64,000 bases of DNA from Allomuricauda sp. (GTDB lineage Bacteria > Bacteroidota > Bacteroidia > Flavobacteriales > Flavobacteriaceae): positions 558,001 through 622,000 of the forward strand of contig NZ_JACESV010000002.1 of NCBI RefSeq assembly GCF_013911645.1. Reading direction: 5' to 3'. Below are positions 16,672-24,870 of this stretch, one piece after another. The notes beneath the pieces are model-generated. The model searched no databases. It was not told the origin of the DNA and saw only the letters and a program-made list of their open reading frames with translations. Position 1 is the stretch's first letter. Each line of letters opens with the position of its first letter. Made by a program: the position numbers and the translations under genes.

Positions 16672-18522
16672 ATGAAGCGTTTACAATCCCTCTTTTTTAC
16701 AGCCTTTTTCGGCGCCACTCTTTTTTTAAGTGCGCAATCAAGTGACTGGCAACAGCACGTGGACTATACCATGGATGTACAAATGGATGTGAAAACATAC
16801 CAGTACACCGGCACCCAAAAATTGGTCTATACCAACAATTCTCCGGATGAATTGAGCCGTGTTTTTTATCATTTGTACTACAATGCCTTTCAGCCCGGTA
16901 GTGAAATGGATATCAGGCTCCAAAACATCAAAGACCCGGATAAAAGGATGATGGAAGACGGGAAAAGCAGGATCGCATCGCTTTCGGAAAGTGAAATGGG
17001 GTATTTGCATGCCAAATCCCTAACGCAGGACGGTCAACCCGTTTCTTTTGCCGAAGAAGGAACCATTCTTGTGGTGGATTTGGTGAAACCTATTCCCCCA
17101 GGAGGAAAAACGACCTTGGAAATGTCTTTTGAAGGTCAAGTTCCCCTTCAAATAAGACGTTCGGGAAGAAACAGTAAAGAAGGTGTTGCCCTTTCCATGA
17201 GCCAATGGTACCCCAAACTTTCGGAATACGATTTTGAAGGGTGGCATCCAAACCCATACATAGCCCGTGAGTTCCATGGCGTGTGGGGCGATTTTGATGT
17301 GAAGATCACTTTGGACAAAGATTACACGGTCGGAGGCTCTGGATATCTTCAAAACCCGCAAGAAATTGGACATGGTTATGAAACGCCCGGCACCAAAGTA
17401 AAAACCAAAGGCAAAACATTGACTTGGCACTTTAAAGCACCCAAAGTACACGATTTTATGTGGGCGGCCGACCCGGAATATATTCACGATACTTATAAAA
17501 TGGAAGATGGGCCAACGCTTCATTTCCTGTACAAAGACAACCCAGAATTCAATGAAAACTGGAAAAAACTTCAGCCCAAAACGGCCGAAGCGATGACCTT
17601 TTTTAGCAAAAACATAGGGAAATACCCTTACGAACAATATTCAGTAATTCAAGGAGGCGATGGCGGAATGGAGTATGCCATGAGCACTTTAATCACTGGC
17701 GAACGCGAATTTGGTAGTTTGGTCGGGGTAATGGTGCACGAAATGGCGCACTCTTGGTTCCAACATGTACTGGCGACCAACGAGTCCAAACACGAGTGGA
17801 TGGACGAGGGTTTCACTTCCTTTATCAGTAGCCTGTGCATGAATCAAATTATGGAACAGAACAAGCAAAACCCTTTCGAGGGATCGTATAGGGGCTATTA
17901 TGCCCTGGTCAACTCCGGTTTGGAAATGCCACAGTCCACCCATGCCGATAGATACCCTACGAATTTTGCTTATGGTGTTTCGGCTTACAGCAAAGGATCC
18001 ATATTCCTTTCTCAACTGGGGTACATAATTGGTCAAGATAAACTGATGGAAACCATTCAAAAATATTTCAAAGAATTCAAGTTTAAGCACCCTGTGCCCA
18101 ACGACATTAAAAGAACAGCGGAAAAAGTATCGGGAATGGAACTTGATTGGTACTTGACCGATTGGACACAGACAACCAATACCATTGATTACGGTATTAA
18201 AAGTGTTGAGGCCGATGGGGACAAGACCAAGGTAACCATGGAGCGCATCGGTGAAATGCCCATGCCTTTGGATATTTTGGTCGTGGGCGCCGATGGAACA
18301 CAAGAAACGTACTATGTGCCATTGCGCATGATGTACGGGGAAAAAGACAACCCCTACCCTAATCTAAATCGTACTGTTTTGGAAGATTGGCCCTGGGCTT
18401 ACCCAACTTACGAGTTTACGTTGGATATGCCTTTGGACAATGTTCAGGCCATTATGATAGACCCATCGCAATTGATGGCCGATGTGGATGGGGAAAACAA
18501 CGTATATCAGGCAGAGGAATAA
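16672..18522 (+). CDS. M1 family zinc metallopeptidase
   Basis: Aminopeptidase of the gluzincin M1 family, exported by a signal peptide (KRLQSLFFTAFFGATLFLSAQ). Zinc site: HEMAH at residues 356-360 (MVHEMAHSWFQH) and the third ligand Glu379 in WMDEGF; GGDGGMEYAM just upstream is the exopeptidase substrate loop (GAMEN equivalent). An N-terminal beta-saddle domain covers about residues 25-240. Its 616 residues are usual for flavobacterial M1 enzymes lacking the large C-terminal superhelix. It is three bases downstream of the S8 gene and followed by a repeat-rich, gene-free stretch. Confidence 0.92.
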   Translation: MKRLQSLFFTAFFGATLFLSAQSSDWQQHVDYTMDVQMDVKTYQYTGTQKLVYTNNSPDELSRVFYHLYYNAFQPGSEMDIRLQNIKDPDKRMMEDGKSRIASLSESEMGYLHAKSLTQDGQPVSFAEEGTILVVDLVKPIPPGGKTTLEMSFEGQVPLQIRRSGRNSKEGVALSMSQWYPKLSEYDFEGWHPNPYIAREFHGVWGDFDVKITLDKDYTVGGSGYLQNPQEIGHGYETPGTKVKTKGKTLTWHFKAPKVHDFMWAADPEYIHDTYKMEDGPTLHFLYKDNPEFNENWKKLQPKTAEAMTFFSKNIGKYPYEQYSVIQGGDGGMEYAMSTLITGEREFGSLVGVMVHEMAHSWFQHVLATNESKHEWMDEGFTSFISSLCMNQIMEQNKQNPFEGSYRGYYALVNSGLEMPQSTHADRYPTNFAYGVSAYSKGSIFLSQLGYIIGQDKLMETIQKYFKEFKFKHPVPNDIKRTAEKVSGMELDWYLTDWTQTTNTIDYGIKSVEADGDKTKVTMERIGEMPMPLDILVVGADGTQETYYVPLRMMYGEKDNPYPNLNRTVLEDWPWAYPTYEFTLDMPLDNVQAIMIDPSQLMADVDGENNVYQAEE

Positions 18523-18529
18523 GTCCTCC

Positions 18530-18585
18530 CTTAATCCCTCCAAAGGAGGGAAACCTCTCCCCTTGGAGAGACTGGAGAGGGGACC
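18530..18585. repeat. C/G-blocked hairpin repeat after the M1 gene
   Basis: Two small hairpins in series: CCCTCC-AAA-GGAGGG at 18536-18550, and CTCTCC-CCTT-GGAGAG at 18555-18570 followed by another GGAGAGGGG. It begins about ten bases after the M1 stop and has no coding capacity. The style resembles the palindrome inside rnpA at 18951-18966. It looks like a dispersed intergenic palindromic repeat that may also act as a terminator, although it lacks a T-run. Confidence 0.55.
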
Positions 18586-18644
18586 ATCTATAAAATTTAT
18601 AGAAACAATTAAATTCTAGGATTTTAACCTTTAACTAGATTATT

Positions 18645-18669
18645 AAGGGCGGCCGATTGGGCGGCCCTT
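18645..18669 (+). other. Hairpin with GGGCGGCC direct repeat
   Basis: AAGGGC (18645-18650) can pair with GCCCTT (18664-18669), and the enclosed sequence repeats GGGCGGCC. It is possibly a degenerate terminator for the S8-M1 unit; there is no clear T-run after it. Confidence 0.35.
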
Positions 18670-18691
18670 GCTTGTTCTAGGTAAAAATTAT

Positions 18692-18857
18692 GTATTTTGA
18701 ACATAAAACTTAGTTCCAGGCGTCAGTTCGAGTGATTTTGAGGAACAAAAAATCGTATCGAGAACCCTTTTTTAGATAAAAATTCTTTTTTTCGATACAA
18801 ACTCCTCTCATGCTGTCGTGAAATCCACTCGAAATGACGAATTTTATCAAAATGCAC
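18692..18857 (-). repeat. MITE-like palindromic repeat, copy A
   Basis: This stretch of about 166 bases is present, inverted, at 54746-54908 with roughly 90 % identity by eye. The ends form terminal inverted repeats close to GTGCATTTTGA. Inside are nested imperfect palindromes: GTCAGTTCGAGTGATTT against the complementary segment before GACGAATTTT, and TATCGAGAA against its complement, so the whole element can fold into one long hairpin. It contains no open frame of note. No target-site duplication is obvious. Features fit a non-autonomous MITE or a large REP-like element. Confidence 0.75.
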
Positions 18858-18903
18858 CACGAGTTATTCAAGTAATTTACCTTCTAAAAGGAACTGTCTC
18901 TAA

Positions 18904-19356
18904 ATGCTAGAAGAAAATACAGATTCAAAAAAGACAGATGCTCCCCTGAAGTCCCCTCAAGGGGACAATTTTGATTTATCCTTTCCCAAAAAAGAAAAGC
19001 TCACCAACAAAAAAATGTTCGAAGCGCTTTTTGCGGAAGGTAAAAATCTGCGTGAATTCCCTTTAAAGCTGATTTACCTCAACACCAATTTTAAGGATGA
19101 GGTGCCTGTAAAAGTTGCTGTGGTCGCCCCCAAAAGGCAATTCAAATCCGCAGTAGACCGTAACCGCATCAAGCGGCTTTTAAGGGAGGCTTACCGGCGC
19201 AACAAGCCCCTCATTTTTAACAACATTGAGGGAAATTTTGCGTTCATATTTTTATACCTTGGCAAGAAGACCCCAAGTTTTAATGAAGTTGATGCAGCCA
19301 TGAAAAAGCTGTTAGAGGCCTTTATAAATAAAGAATTCCATGAAAAGATTGATTAA
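18904..19356 (+). CDS. rnpA: Ribonuclease P protein component, with N-terminal extension
   Basis: Protein subunit of RNase P, which removes 5' leaders from pre-tRNAs. The core begins about residue 27 (FPKKEKLTNKKMFEALFAEGKNL) and carries the RNA-binding signature DRNRIKRLLREAYRRN. The first 25 or so residues are extra: the only in-frame start is the ATG at 18904, and the extension is partly encoded by a 16-base palindrome at 18951-18966 (giving residues SPQGD), so a repeat has become coding sequence. The usual partner rpmH is not adjacent. The 3' end overlaps the S41 protease gene by 17 bases, indicating translational coupling. Confidence 0.9.
   Translation: MLEENTDSKKTDAPLKSPQGDNFDLSFPKKEKLTNKKMFEALFAEGKNLREFPLKLIYLNTNFKDEVPVKVAVVAPKRQFKSAVDRNRIKRLLREAYRRNKPLIFNNIEGNFAFIFLYLGKKTPSFNEVDAAMKKLLEAFINKEFHEKID
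18951..18966. repeat. Perfect palindrome GTCCCCTCAAGGGGAC inside rnpA
   Basis: A 16-base perfect palindrome lies in frame within the 5' part of rnpA, upstream of the conserved core. Its GC composition differs from the AT-rich flanks, and it resembles the hairpin repeat at 18530-18585. Confidence 0.7.
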
Positions 19357-20965
19357 AAAACAGGTTTTGATTCCCGTTTTGGCACTTGCCGTTTTGGTTG
19401 GTGCCAGCAGTTTTAAAAGTGACTTTTTTGAGATTGCCAAACAAATAGAAATCTTTACTACGCTCTTTAAAGAACTCAACATGAATTATGTGGACGAGAC
19501 CAATCCGGCAGAGCTGATGGATTCCGCCATAAAAAACATGTTGGGTGAACTGGATCCCTATACCCAGTTTTTGAACGAGCAGGATGTTGAATCGTACAAA
19601 ATCAATAATTCGGGCGAGTATTCGGGCATTGGTGCCCTTGTTCGCTCTTATGAAAATAAATTGGTGGTGGTTGAGCCCTATCAAGGGTATGCCGCCGACA
19701 AAGCAGGCCTAAAGGCCGGAGATGAAATTATTAAAATTGGAGAAACCTTGGTTGCCGATTTCGATGATAATGCCGGAGAACTCCTAAAAGGGGCCAACAA
19801 CTCCTCGGTTGATGTCACCTTTTTAAGACAAGGAGAAACCAAGACCGCAACCATTACCCGCGAAGGTGTAGAGGTAGACGCTGTTCCCTTTTACGATATG
19901 ATCGATGACAAAACGGGGTATATCGTATTGTCTAGATTCAACAGAAAAGCTTCCAAACAAACCCAATTGGCCATGCAGGACCTTAAAGGCCAGGGTGCAG
20001 AAAGATTGGTGCTGGATTTAAGGGGAAACCCCGGAGGGTTGCTATCCGAAGCCATCAATGTAACCAACCTTTTTGTGCCCAAAGGAGAGTTGATCGTTAC
20101 CACGAAATCCAAGGTAAAAAAGTTCAATCAGGAATACAGAACCAAAAACAAGCCAGAGGATGAAGCCATTCCCCTTGTTGTCCTGATAGATGGAAAAAGT
20201 GCTTCGGCCAGTGAAATTGTTTCCGGAGGGCTTCAGGATTTGGACCGTGCCGTTATCGTCGGGGCAAGGAGTTTTGGCAAAGGATTGGTACAACGCCCCC
20301 TCAAACTAACTTATGGTACGCAATTAAAGGTAACCATTTCCAGATATTACACCCCTTCGGGCAGATGTATACAATCCTTGGATTATTGGAACCGCGATGC
20401 ACAGGGCAATGCCGTTCGAAACACTGATTTTAAAGAATTCACCACCAGAAACGGGCGAAAAGTATGGGATGGTGGAGGAGTAATGCCAGACATTACCATT
20501 GAATCTTTAAAAACCAACTCCCTTATTGATGCGTTGGAGGAAAACAATATCGTTTTTGATTTTGCCACGGATTATTTCTACGACCACAATTTTGATTCGG
20601 TAGAAAATTTTAATTTTTCCGATGATGATTATAGCGCATTTAAAACCTATGCCCAAGAGCAGAACTTCTCCTATCAGACCAAAACGGAAAAGCTTTTGGA
20701 AGAATCCATTAATGGTGATGACACCTTATTGGGAGGTGATGTCCAAGAAAAGTACAAAGACCTTCTTTTGGCCGTAAATAAAGGTAAAATAACCGCTTTG
20801 GACACCTTTAAAAAGGAAATCCAAAAGAAGTTGGAAGATGAGATTATAGCCCGATATTTTTACCGGGATGGGCTTTACAAATACTATTTGACCCACGACG
20901 ATGCCATATTGACCGCAAAAGAATTGTTGGCCGATAGTTCCAAATACGCTGCAATTTTAAAGTAG
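19340..20965 (+). CDS. S41 family carboxyl-terminal processing protease
   Basis: Periplasmic serine protease of the CtpA/Prc family that trims or degrades proteins from the C-terminus. Layout: N-terminal signal or anchor (KKQVLIPVLALAVLVGASSF), cap helices with ELDPYTQFL, a PDZ domain (about residues 90-175: GIGALVRSYENKLVVVEPYQG...AGLKAGDEIIKI), and the catalytic core with the Ser289-Lys314 dyad (DGKSASASEI and ARSFGKGLVQ). A 190-residue helical C-terminal tail follows. Starts inside the end of rnpA (17-base overlap). Its link with rnpA is a common flavobacterial arrangement rather than a functional clue. Confidence 0.92.
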   Translation: MKRLIKKQVLIPVLALAVLVGASSFKSDFFEIAKQIEIFTTLFKELNMNYVDETNPAELMDSAIKNMLGELDPYTQFLNEQDVESYKINNSGEYSGIGALVRSYENKLVVVEPYQGYAADKAGLKAGDEIIKIGETLVADFDDNAGELLKGANNSSVDVTFLRQGETKTATITREGVEVDAVPFYDMIDDKTGYIVLSRFNRKASKQTQLAMQDLKGQGAERLVLDLRGNPGGLLSEAINVTNLFVPKGELIVTTKSKVKKFNQEYRTKNKPEDEAIPLVVLIDGKSASASEIVSGGLQDLDRAVIVGARSFGKGLVQRPLKLTYGTQLKVTISRYYTPSGRCIQSLDYWNRDAQGNAVRNTDFKEFTTRNGRKVWDGGGVMPDITIESLKTNSLIDALEENNIVFDFATDYFYDHNFDSVENFNFSDDDYSAFKTYAQEQNFSYQTKTEKLLEESINGDDTLLGGDVQEKYKDLLLAVNKGKITALDTFKKEIQKKLEDEIIARYFYRDGLYKYYLTHDDAILTAKELLADSSKYAAILK

Positions 20966-21108
20966 GGCATTGTTTCTTCGGTTCGTCTTTCAATCCATAT
21001 GCCGCATTCATCAAACCAAATACGGCAATTATCAAATGTCCCCACATTAATCGTCCGATATTCACTAATTTTCCTTTGGATAGCTGTTACAGCTCATTTT
21101 AGCAAATA

Positions 21109-22065
21109 ATGCCTATGGCAAAAATTGAACGGGAAGATATACAGACCATAAGTCAGCACAGCAATTGGTCAAAAAGTGGGGTCTCTAAGGCCTTGCTCCA
21201 CCATATTTATCCCGATAAGACCGCTTGGCAACGTTTTTTATCGCTGCTGTTCCTGGGCTTGGGCCTTTCCTTTTGTATTGCTGGTATTATTTTCTTCTTT
21301 GCCTTTAACTGGTCGCAGATGCACAAGTTTTTTAAACTTGGCCTCGTTGAAGCGCTTATTGTTTTGGTTTTTTTGTCCATCTATTTTTTTAGGGCAAAAC
21401 CTTTTATCAAAAAATCATTGCTTACCGTGGCCTCGGTTCTTGTTGGTGTTCTTTACGCTGTTTTTGGGCAAGTATACCAAACGGGGGCCAATGCATACGA
21501 TCTTTTTCTTGTTTGGACCTTGTTTATTACTGTTTGGGCGGTTGTTTCCAATTTTTCACTTTTGTGGTTGGTTTATATTGCGCTCATCAACATAACCATT
21601 GTGCTTTATGCCGAACAGGTGTCCCTTAATTGGGATGCCATGTTTCTCACCATCTTGCTTTTTGGTGTAAACGCCCTGTTTTCTGTACTTTTTATTGCAC
21701 TGCCCAAACTAACAAGGCTAAAAGCATATCCAACTTGGTTTACCAATGTTTTGATTTTGGCGGCAACAACCATTGGCACAATTGGAGTATCTGGCGGTAT
21801 CATGGATAAGAAAGATGCTTCCTTTTATGTACTGTTGGTCTTTGTTCTTTTATTTTTTTGTGCAGGTCTGTGGTATGGGAAAATAACGCGAAACCTATTC
21901 TATCTGTCCGTCATTCCCTTTGGGGCCATCATTGTTTTTTGTGCTTTTCTCCTCAATATTTCTGAAGATGCGGGCATGCTATTTGTCATTGGTCTGTTCA
22001 TTATCGCCAGCATATCCGTATTGATAAAAACCTTATTGAACCTTCAAAAAAAATGGACAGGATAG
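21109..22065 (+). CDS. DUF2157 membrane protein
   Basis: Membrane protein of unknown function. The first 35 residues are soluble and include a short helix-turn region (DIQTISQHSNWSKSGVSKALLHHIYPD), then eight or nine hydrophobic spans fill residues 40-310. The N-terminal part matches the DUF2157 pattern, in which a soluble segment precedes a multi-span domain. Two ATGs (21109 and 21115) are possible starts. Its end overlaps the next gene by 13 bases, and three membrane-associated proteins are encoded in succession with overlaps, so they likely act as one complex. No transport signature is visible. Confidence 0.8.
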   Translation: MPMAKIEREDIQTISQHSNWSKSGVSKALLHHIYPDKTAWQRFLSLLFLGLGLSFCIAGIIFFFAFNWSQMHKFFKLGLVEALIVLVFLSIYFFRAKPFIKKSLLTVASVLVGVLYAVFGQVYQTGANAYDLFLVWTLFITVWAVVSNFSLLWLVYIALINITIVLYAEQVSLNWDAMFLTILLFGVNALFSVLFIALPKLTRLKAYPTWFTNVLILAATTIGTIGVSGGIMDKKDASFYVLLVFVLLFFCAGLWYGKITRNLFYLSVIPFGAIIVFCAFLLNISEDAGMLFVIGLFIIASISVLIKTLLNLQKKWTG

Positions 22066-23132
22066 AAAACATAAAAAATTTGTTGAATACCATACGTTCC
22101 TCCGAAGGAAGTGGATTTACTTGTGATGAAGATAAAATCCTTGCCAATTATCACAATAAAAAAGGGGAGAAAGCCAGTTTGGCCATAAAAATCCTTTCGG
22201 TTCTTGGAGGTATTTTGGCCTCCGCTGCGTTTATCGTGGTTTTGTTTATTCTTGATGTTTTGGATTCTGAATGGAGCTCAGTGGTCTTGGGTATCGTGCT
22301 TATTGGAACGGCCATTGGCATCAACAAAAAATATGAAACATTGATTATTGATACGTTTAGTGTATCCATTTATGTGCTCGGGCTTGTCCTTTTTATTTTG
22401 GGTATGGCAATGCATCATAACGTGCAGCAAGAACATATTGCGTTTTTAATAGTTCTAATTGCCCTGAGCAGCCTGTTCTTTACCCAAAACTATGTTATCT
22501 CTTTTATTTCTGTCCTCGCCATTGGCGCTGCTTTTTTGTTCTTGATCATTTCATACGACATTCCCGATGCCATACACGGCTATATACTGTTTTACGCGAC
22601 CGCCCTTTCGTATTGCTTTTTGAACGAGGCCTCCCTTTTGACCGATCATCCCAAATTGGCAAAATTATATGGCCCCTTACGCATTGGGCTTGTTTTTTCC
22701 TTGCTTTTTGGTCTTGTTGCCATTGGCAAGAACGGGCTGGTTCCCATATCCAAAAACCTGATTTGGATGTCTTCCGTTGCTTCCTTTTTCTTTATCTTAT
22801 ACTTGGCCTCTTACGTTCTAAGAACGCTACAGGTCCGGTCGACAAAGAACAAATTGGTCGCCTATGTACTGTGCTTTCTTATACTTTTGCCCACACTTTT
22901 TGCTCCCGCTATTTCCGGGGCCATGCTTATAGTTCTTTTAAGCTTTTTGGTAAACCATAAAACTGGTTTTGGGGTGGGAATCGTAGCCTTGGTTTACTTT
23001 GTGTCGCAATATTACTATGACCTTAACCTAAGTTTATTGACAAAATCCATTGTTCTGTTTTCATCAGGAGTGGTGTTCCTTGTTTTTTATCTGTTCTTCA
23101 CCAAAAAAACCAAAACCCATGAAAAAGTATAG
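22053..23132 (+). CDS. DUF4401 membrane protein
   Basis: About 359 residues with an N-terminal soluble segment of some 45 residues followed by roughly ten membrane spans. In pairing and architecture it matches DUF4401, normally found immediately after DUF2157 and before a GDYXXLXY protein, the order seen here. The start overlaps the DUF2157 stop by 13 bases and the end overlaps the next gene by 14, indicating coupled translation. Function unknown; no catalytic or ion-coordination motif stands out. Confidence 0.8.
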   Translation: MDRIENIKNLLNTIRSSEGSGFTCDEDKILANYHNKKGEKASLAIKILSVLGGILASAAFIVVLFILDVLDSEWSSVVLGIVLIGTAIGINKKYETLIIDTFSVSIYVLGLVLFILGMAMHHNVQQEHIAFLIVLIALSSLFFTQNYVISFISVLAIGAAFLFLIISYDIPDAIHGYILFYATALSYCFLNEASLLTDHPKLAKLYGPLRIGLVFSLLFGLVAIGKNGLVPISKNLIWMSSVASFFFILYLASYVLRTLQVRSTKNKLVAYVLCFLILLPTLFAPAISGAMLIVLLSFLVNHKTGFGVGIVALVYFVSQYYYDLNLSLLTKSIVLFSSGVVFLVFYLFFTKKTKTHEKV

Positions 23133-23607
23133 CTGGATCATTATACTCCTAAACCTTTTTCTTTTTTTGGGGTTTTTCAATTATTCCATCTTCAAAAAGG
23201 AAAAGCTATTGGACAATGGAACATTGGTGCTCATGGAACTGGCCCCAGTCGACCCCCGGTCTTTGATTCAAGGTGATTACATGCGCCTGCAATATAAATT
23301 GGCAAGCGAAATGGTCCACGACAGTATTCCACCACGTGGTTTATGTGCCATTGAACCCAATGCTGACGGGGTAGCACAAAAAATCAGGGTTTTGCATGAT
23401 AAAAATGTTATTGGCAAAAATGAACATATCATTAAATACTCCGCAAAAAAATGGTGGGGCATACGCATTGGTGCAGAATCTTATTTTTTTCAAGAAGGGG
23501 AAGCGGAAAAGTATGAAAACGCCAAATACGGCGGCCTAAAGATAGATGCTGAAGGAAATAGCATCTTGATAGGTTTATATGATGATACACTAAAAAAGAT
23601 AGAATAA
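23119..23607 (+). CDS. GDYXXLXY domain protein
   Basis: A 162-residue protein with a single N-terminal membrane span (WIIILLNLFLFLGFFNYSIF) and a periplasmic domain that carries the family's name motif: IQGDYMRLQY. The domain ends with GGLKIDAEGNSILIGLYDD, also characteristic. The frame is open further upstream, but the Met before KKYSW at 23119 gives a proper signal-anchor and the 14-base overlap typical of this operon. It is the third member of the DUF2157-DUF4401-GDYXXLXY unit; its biochemical role is unknown. Confidence 0.87.
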   Translation: MKKYSWIIILLNLFLFLGFFNYSIFKKEKLLDNGTLVLMELAPVDPRSLIQGDYMRLQYKLASEMVHDSIPPRGLCAIEPNADGVAQKIRVLHDKNVIGKNEHIIKYSAKKWWGIRIGAESYFFQEGEAEKYENAKYGGLKIDAEGNSILIGLYDDTLKKIE

Positions 23608-23611
23608 ATTC

Positions 23612-23619
23612 TATTTTTG
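23612..23619 (+). promoter_or_regulatory. Promoter -7 element (TATTTTTG) for the DNA methyltransferase
   Basis: TATTTTTG is an exact TAnnTTTG match lying between the GDYXXLXY stop (23607) and the methyltransferase ATG (23623). The mRNA would start at or next to the ATG. The gene therefore probably has its own promoter. Confidence 0.5.
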
Positions 23620-23622
23620 GGC

Positions 23623-24870
23623 ATGCAACAACTCAAGGTCTGTGAACTTTTTGCGGGTGTGGGCGGTTTTCGTCTGGGATTGGAAAATACAGGGCACTAT
23701 TCCGTTGTGTGGAGCAATCAATGGGAGCCCTCTACCAAAATGCAGCATGCTTCTTTGGTTTATGAAGCGCGGTTTGGAACAGGGAATCACTCCAACACCA
23801 ATATTGAAAATGTAGAAACCTCGGAAATTCCCGACCACGATATACTCGTAGGCGGGTTTCCCTGTCAAGATTATTCCGTGGCCACATCTTTGAAAAACTC
23901 CAAGGGCCTTATTGGTAAAAAGGGTGTGCTGTGGTGGTCCATCCATCGTATTCTTTCCGAGAAAAAGAACAAACCAAAATATCTTTTTTTGGAAAATGTA
24001 GATCGCCTGTTAAAATCCCCTTCTTCCCAAAGGGGTCGAGATTTTGCCGTGATGCTCCGTAGTTTGTCAGATTTGGGCTATGCTGTGGAATGGCGAGTAA
24101 TAAATGCGGCGGAATATGGAATGCCACAGCGCCGAAGGCGCGTTTTTTTTATGGCGTATTTTAAGGGTTCTCCTGTTTTTAAAAAGCTCCTAAAATCCCG
24201 CCCAAAAGATTGGATTTTGAAAGAAGGAACTATTTCTGCTGCTTTTCCAGTCGACCAAACAGCTCAAAATGTGGTTTCCTTTGATTTGGAAAAAGATTTA
24301 GTGGCTTTGTCCCATAACTTCAACCCAGAAAAAGGCCTTTCCCCATTTTTAAACTCCGGGGTTTGTGTTAATGGTAAAGTATCTACCCTAAAAACAATTC
24401 CTTCTTACGATGCAAAAAGAACGGTGCTCTCCGATATTTTGGAAAAAGGTTCCATTCCTTCGGAATATTATATTGATGCTGCCGATTTGCCCAAATGGGA
24501 ATATTTAAAGGGCTCCAAAAAAGAAATACGCAAGACCAAAGCTGGTTTTGAGTACAATTACAGCGAGGGAAGCATGGTGTTTCCTGATGCTCTTGATCAA
24601 CCTTCCAGAACAATAATAACCGGCGAGGGCGGAAAATCTCCTTCTCGGTTTAAGCACGTGGTCCAAACCTCCAAGGGACTGCGAAGACTTTTACCTGTTG
24701 AATTGGAACGGTTGAACATGTTTCCGGATAACCATACACAATTGGAGGGCATTTCTGATGCCAAGCGTGCCTTTTTTATGGGCAATGCTCTTGTGGTGGG
24801 CATTGTGGAGAAACTTGGTGCTTCACTGTTCCGGAAAATATCCGAGATTGAAAAGCAAGTTCAAAGCTGA
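23623..24870 (+). CDS. DNA (cytosine-5) methyltransferase
   Basis: Transfers a methyl group from S-adenosylmethionine to C5 of cytosine in a specific DNA sequence. The ordered motifs are complete: I (ELFAGVGGFRLGLE, near residue 8), IV (GGFPCQDYS, catalytic Cys81), VI (FLENVDRLL), VIII (GMPQRRRRVFFMAY), a target-recognition region (about 190-330), then IX (RRLLPVELERLNMFPD) and X (FFMGNALVVGIVEKLG). ATG at 23623 is preferred to the TTG two codons earlier, which overlaps the -7 element. Its end overlaps a gene of unknown function by 23 bases, an arrangement typical of a type II restriction-modification pair. The target site cannot be read from the sequence. Confidence 0.94.
   Translation: MQQLKVCELFAGVGGFRLGLENTGHYSVVWSNQWEPSTKMQHASLVYEARFGTGNHSNTNIENVETSEIPDHDILVGGFPCQDYSVATSLKNSKGLIGKKGVLWWSIHRILSEKKNKPKYLFLENVDRLLKSPSSQRGRDFAVMLRSLSDLGYAVEWRVINAAEYGMPQRRRRVFFMAYFKGSPVFKKLLKSRPKDWILKEGTISAAFPVDQTAQNVVSFDLEKDLVALSHNFNPEKGLSPFLNSGVCVNGKVSTLKTIPSYDAKRTVLSDILEKGSIPSEYYIDAADLPKWEYLKGSKKEIRKTKAGFEYNYSEGSMVFPDALDQPSRTIITGEGGKSPSRFKHVVQTSKGLRRLLPVELERLNMFPDNHTQLEGISDAKRAFFMGNALVVGIVEKLGASLFRKISEIEKQVQS

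Noticed and set aside
20844..21065. Minus-strand frame of 73 residues starting MNIGRLMWGHLIIAVF
   Set aside because: Its first third is in intergenic sequence and looks membrane-like, but the rest runs antisense through the S41 gene and there is no promoter. It could be a decayed small gene at most.
24758..24847. Longer start (ATG 24758) for the methyltransferase partner
   Set aside because: It would add 30 residues read out of frame from the conserved motif X of the methyltransferase; TTG at 24848 gives a short, usual overlap.
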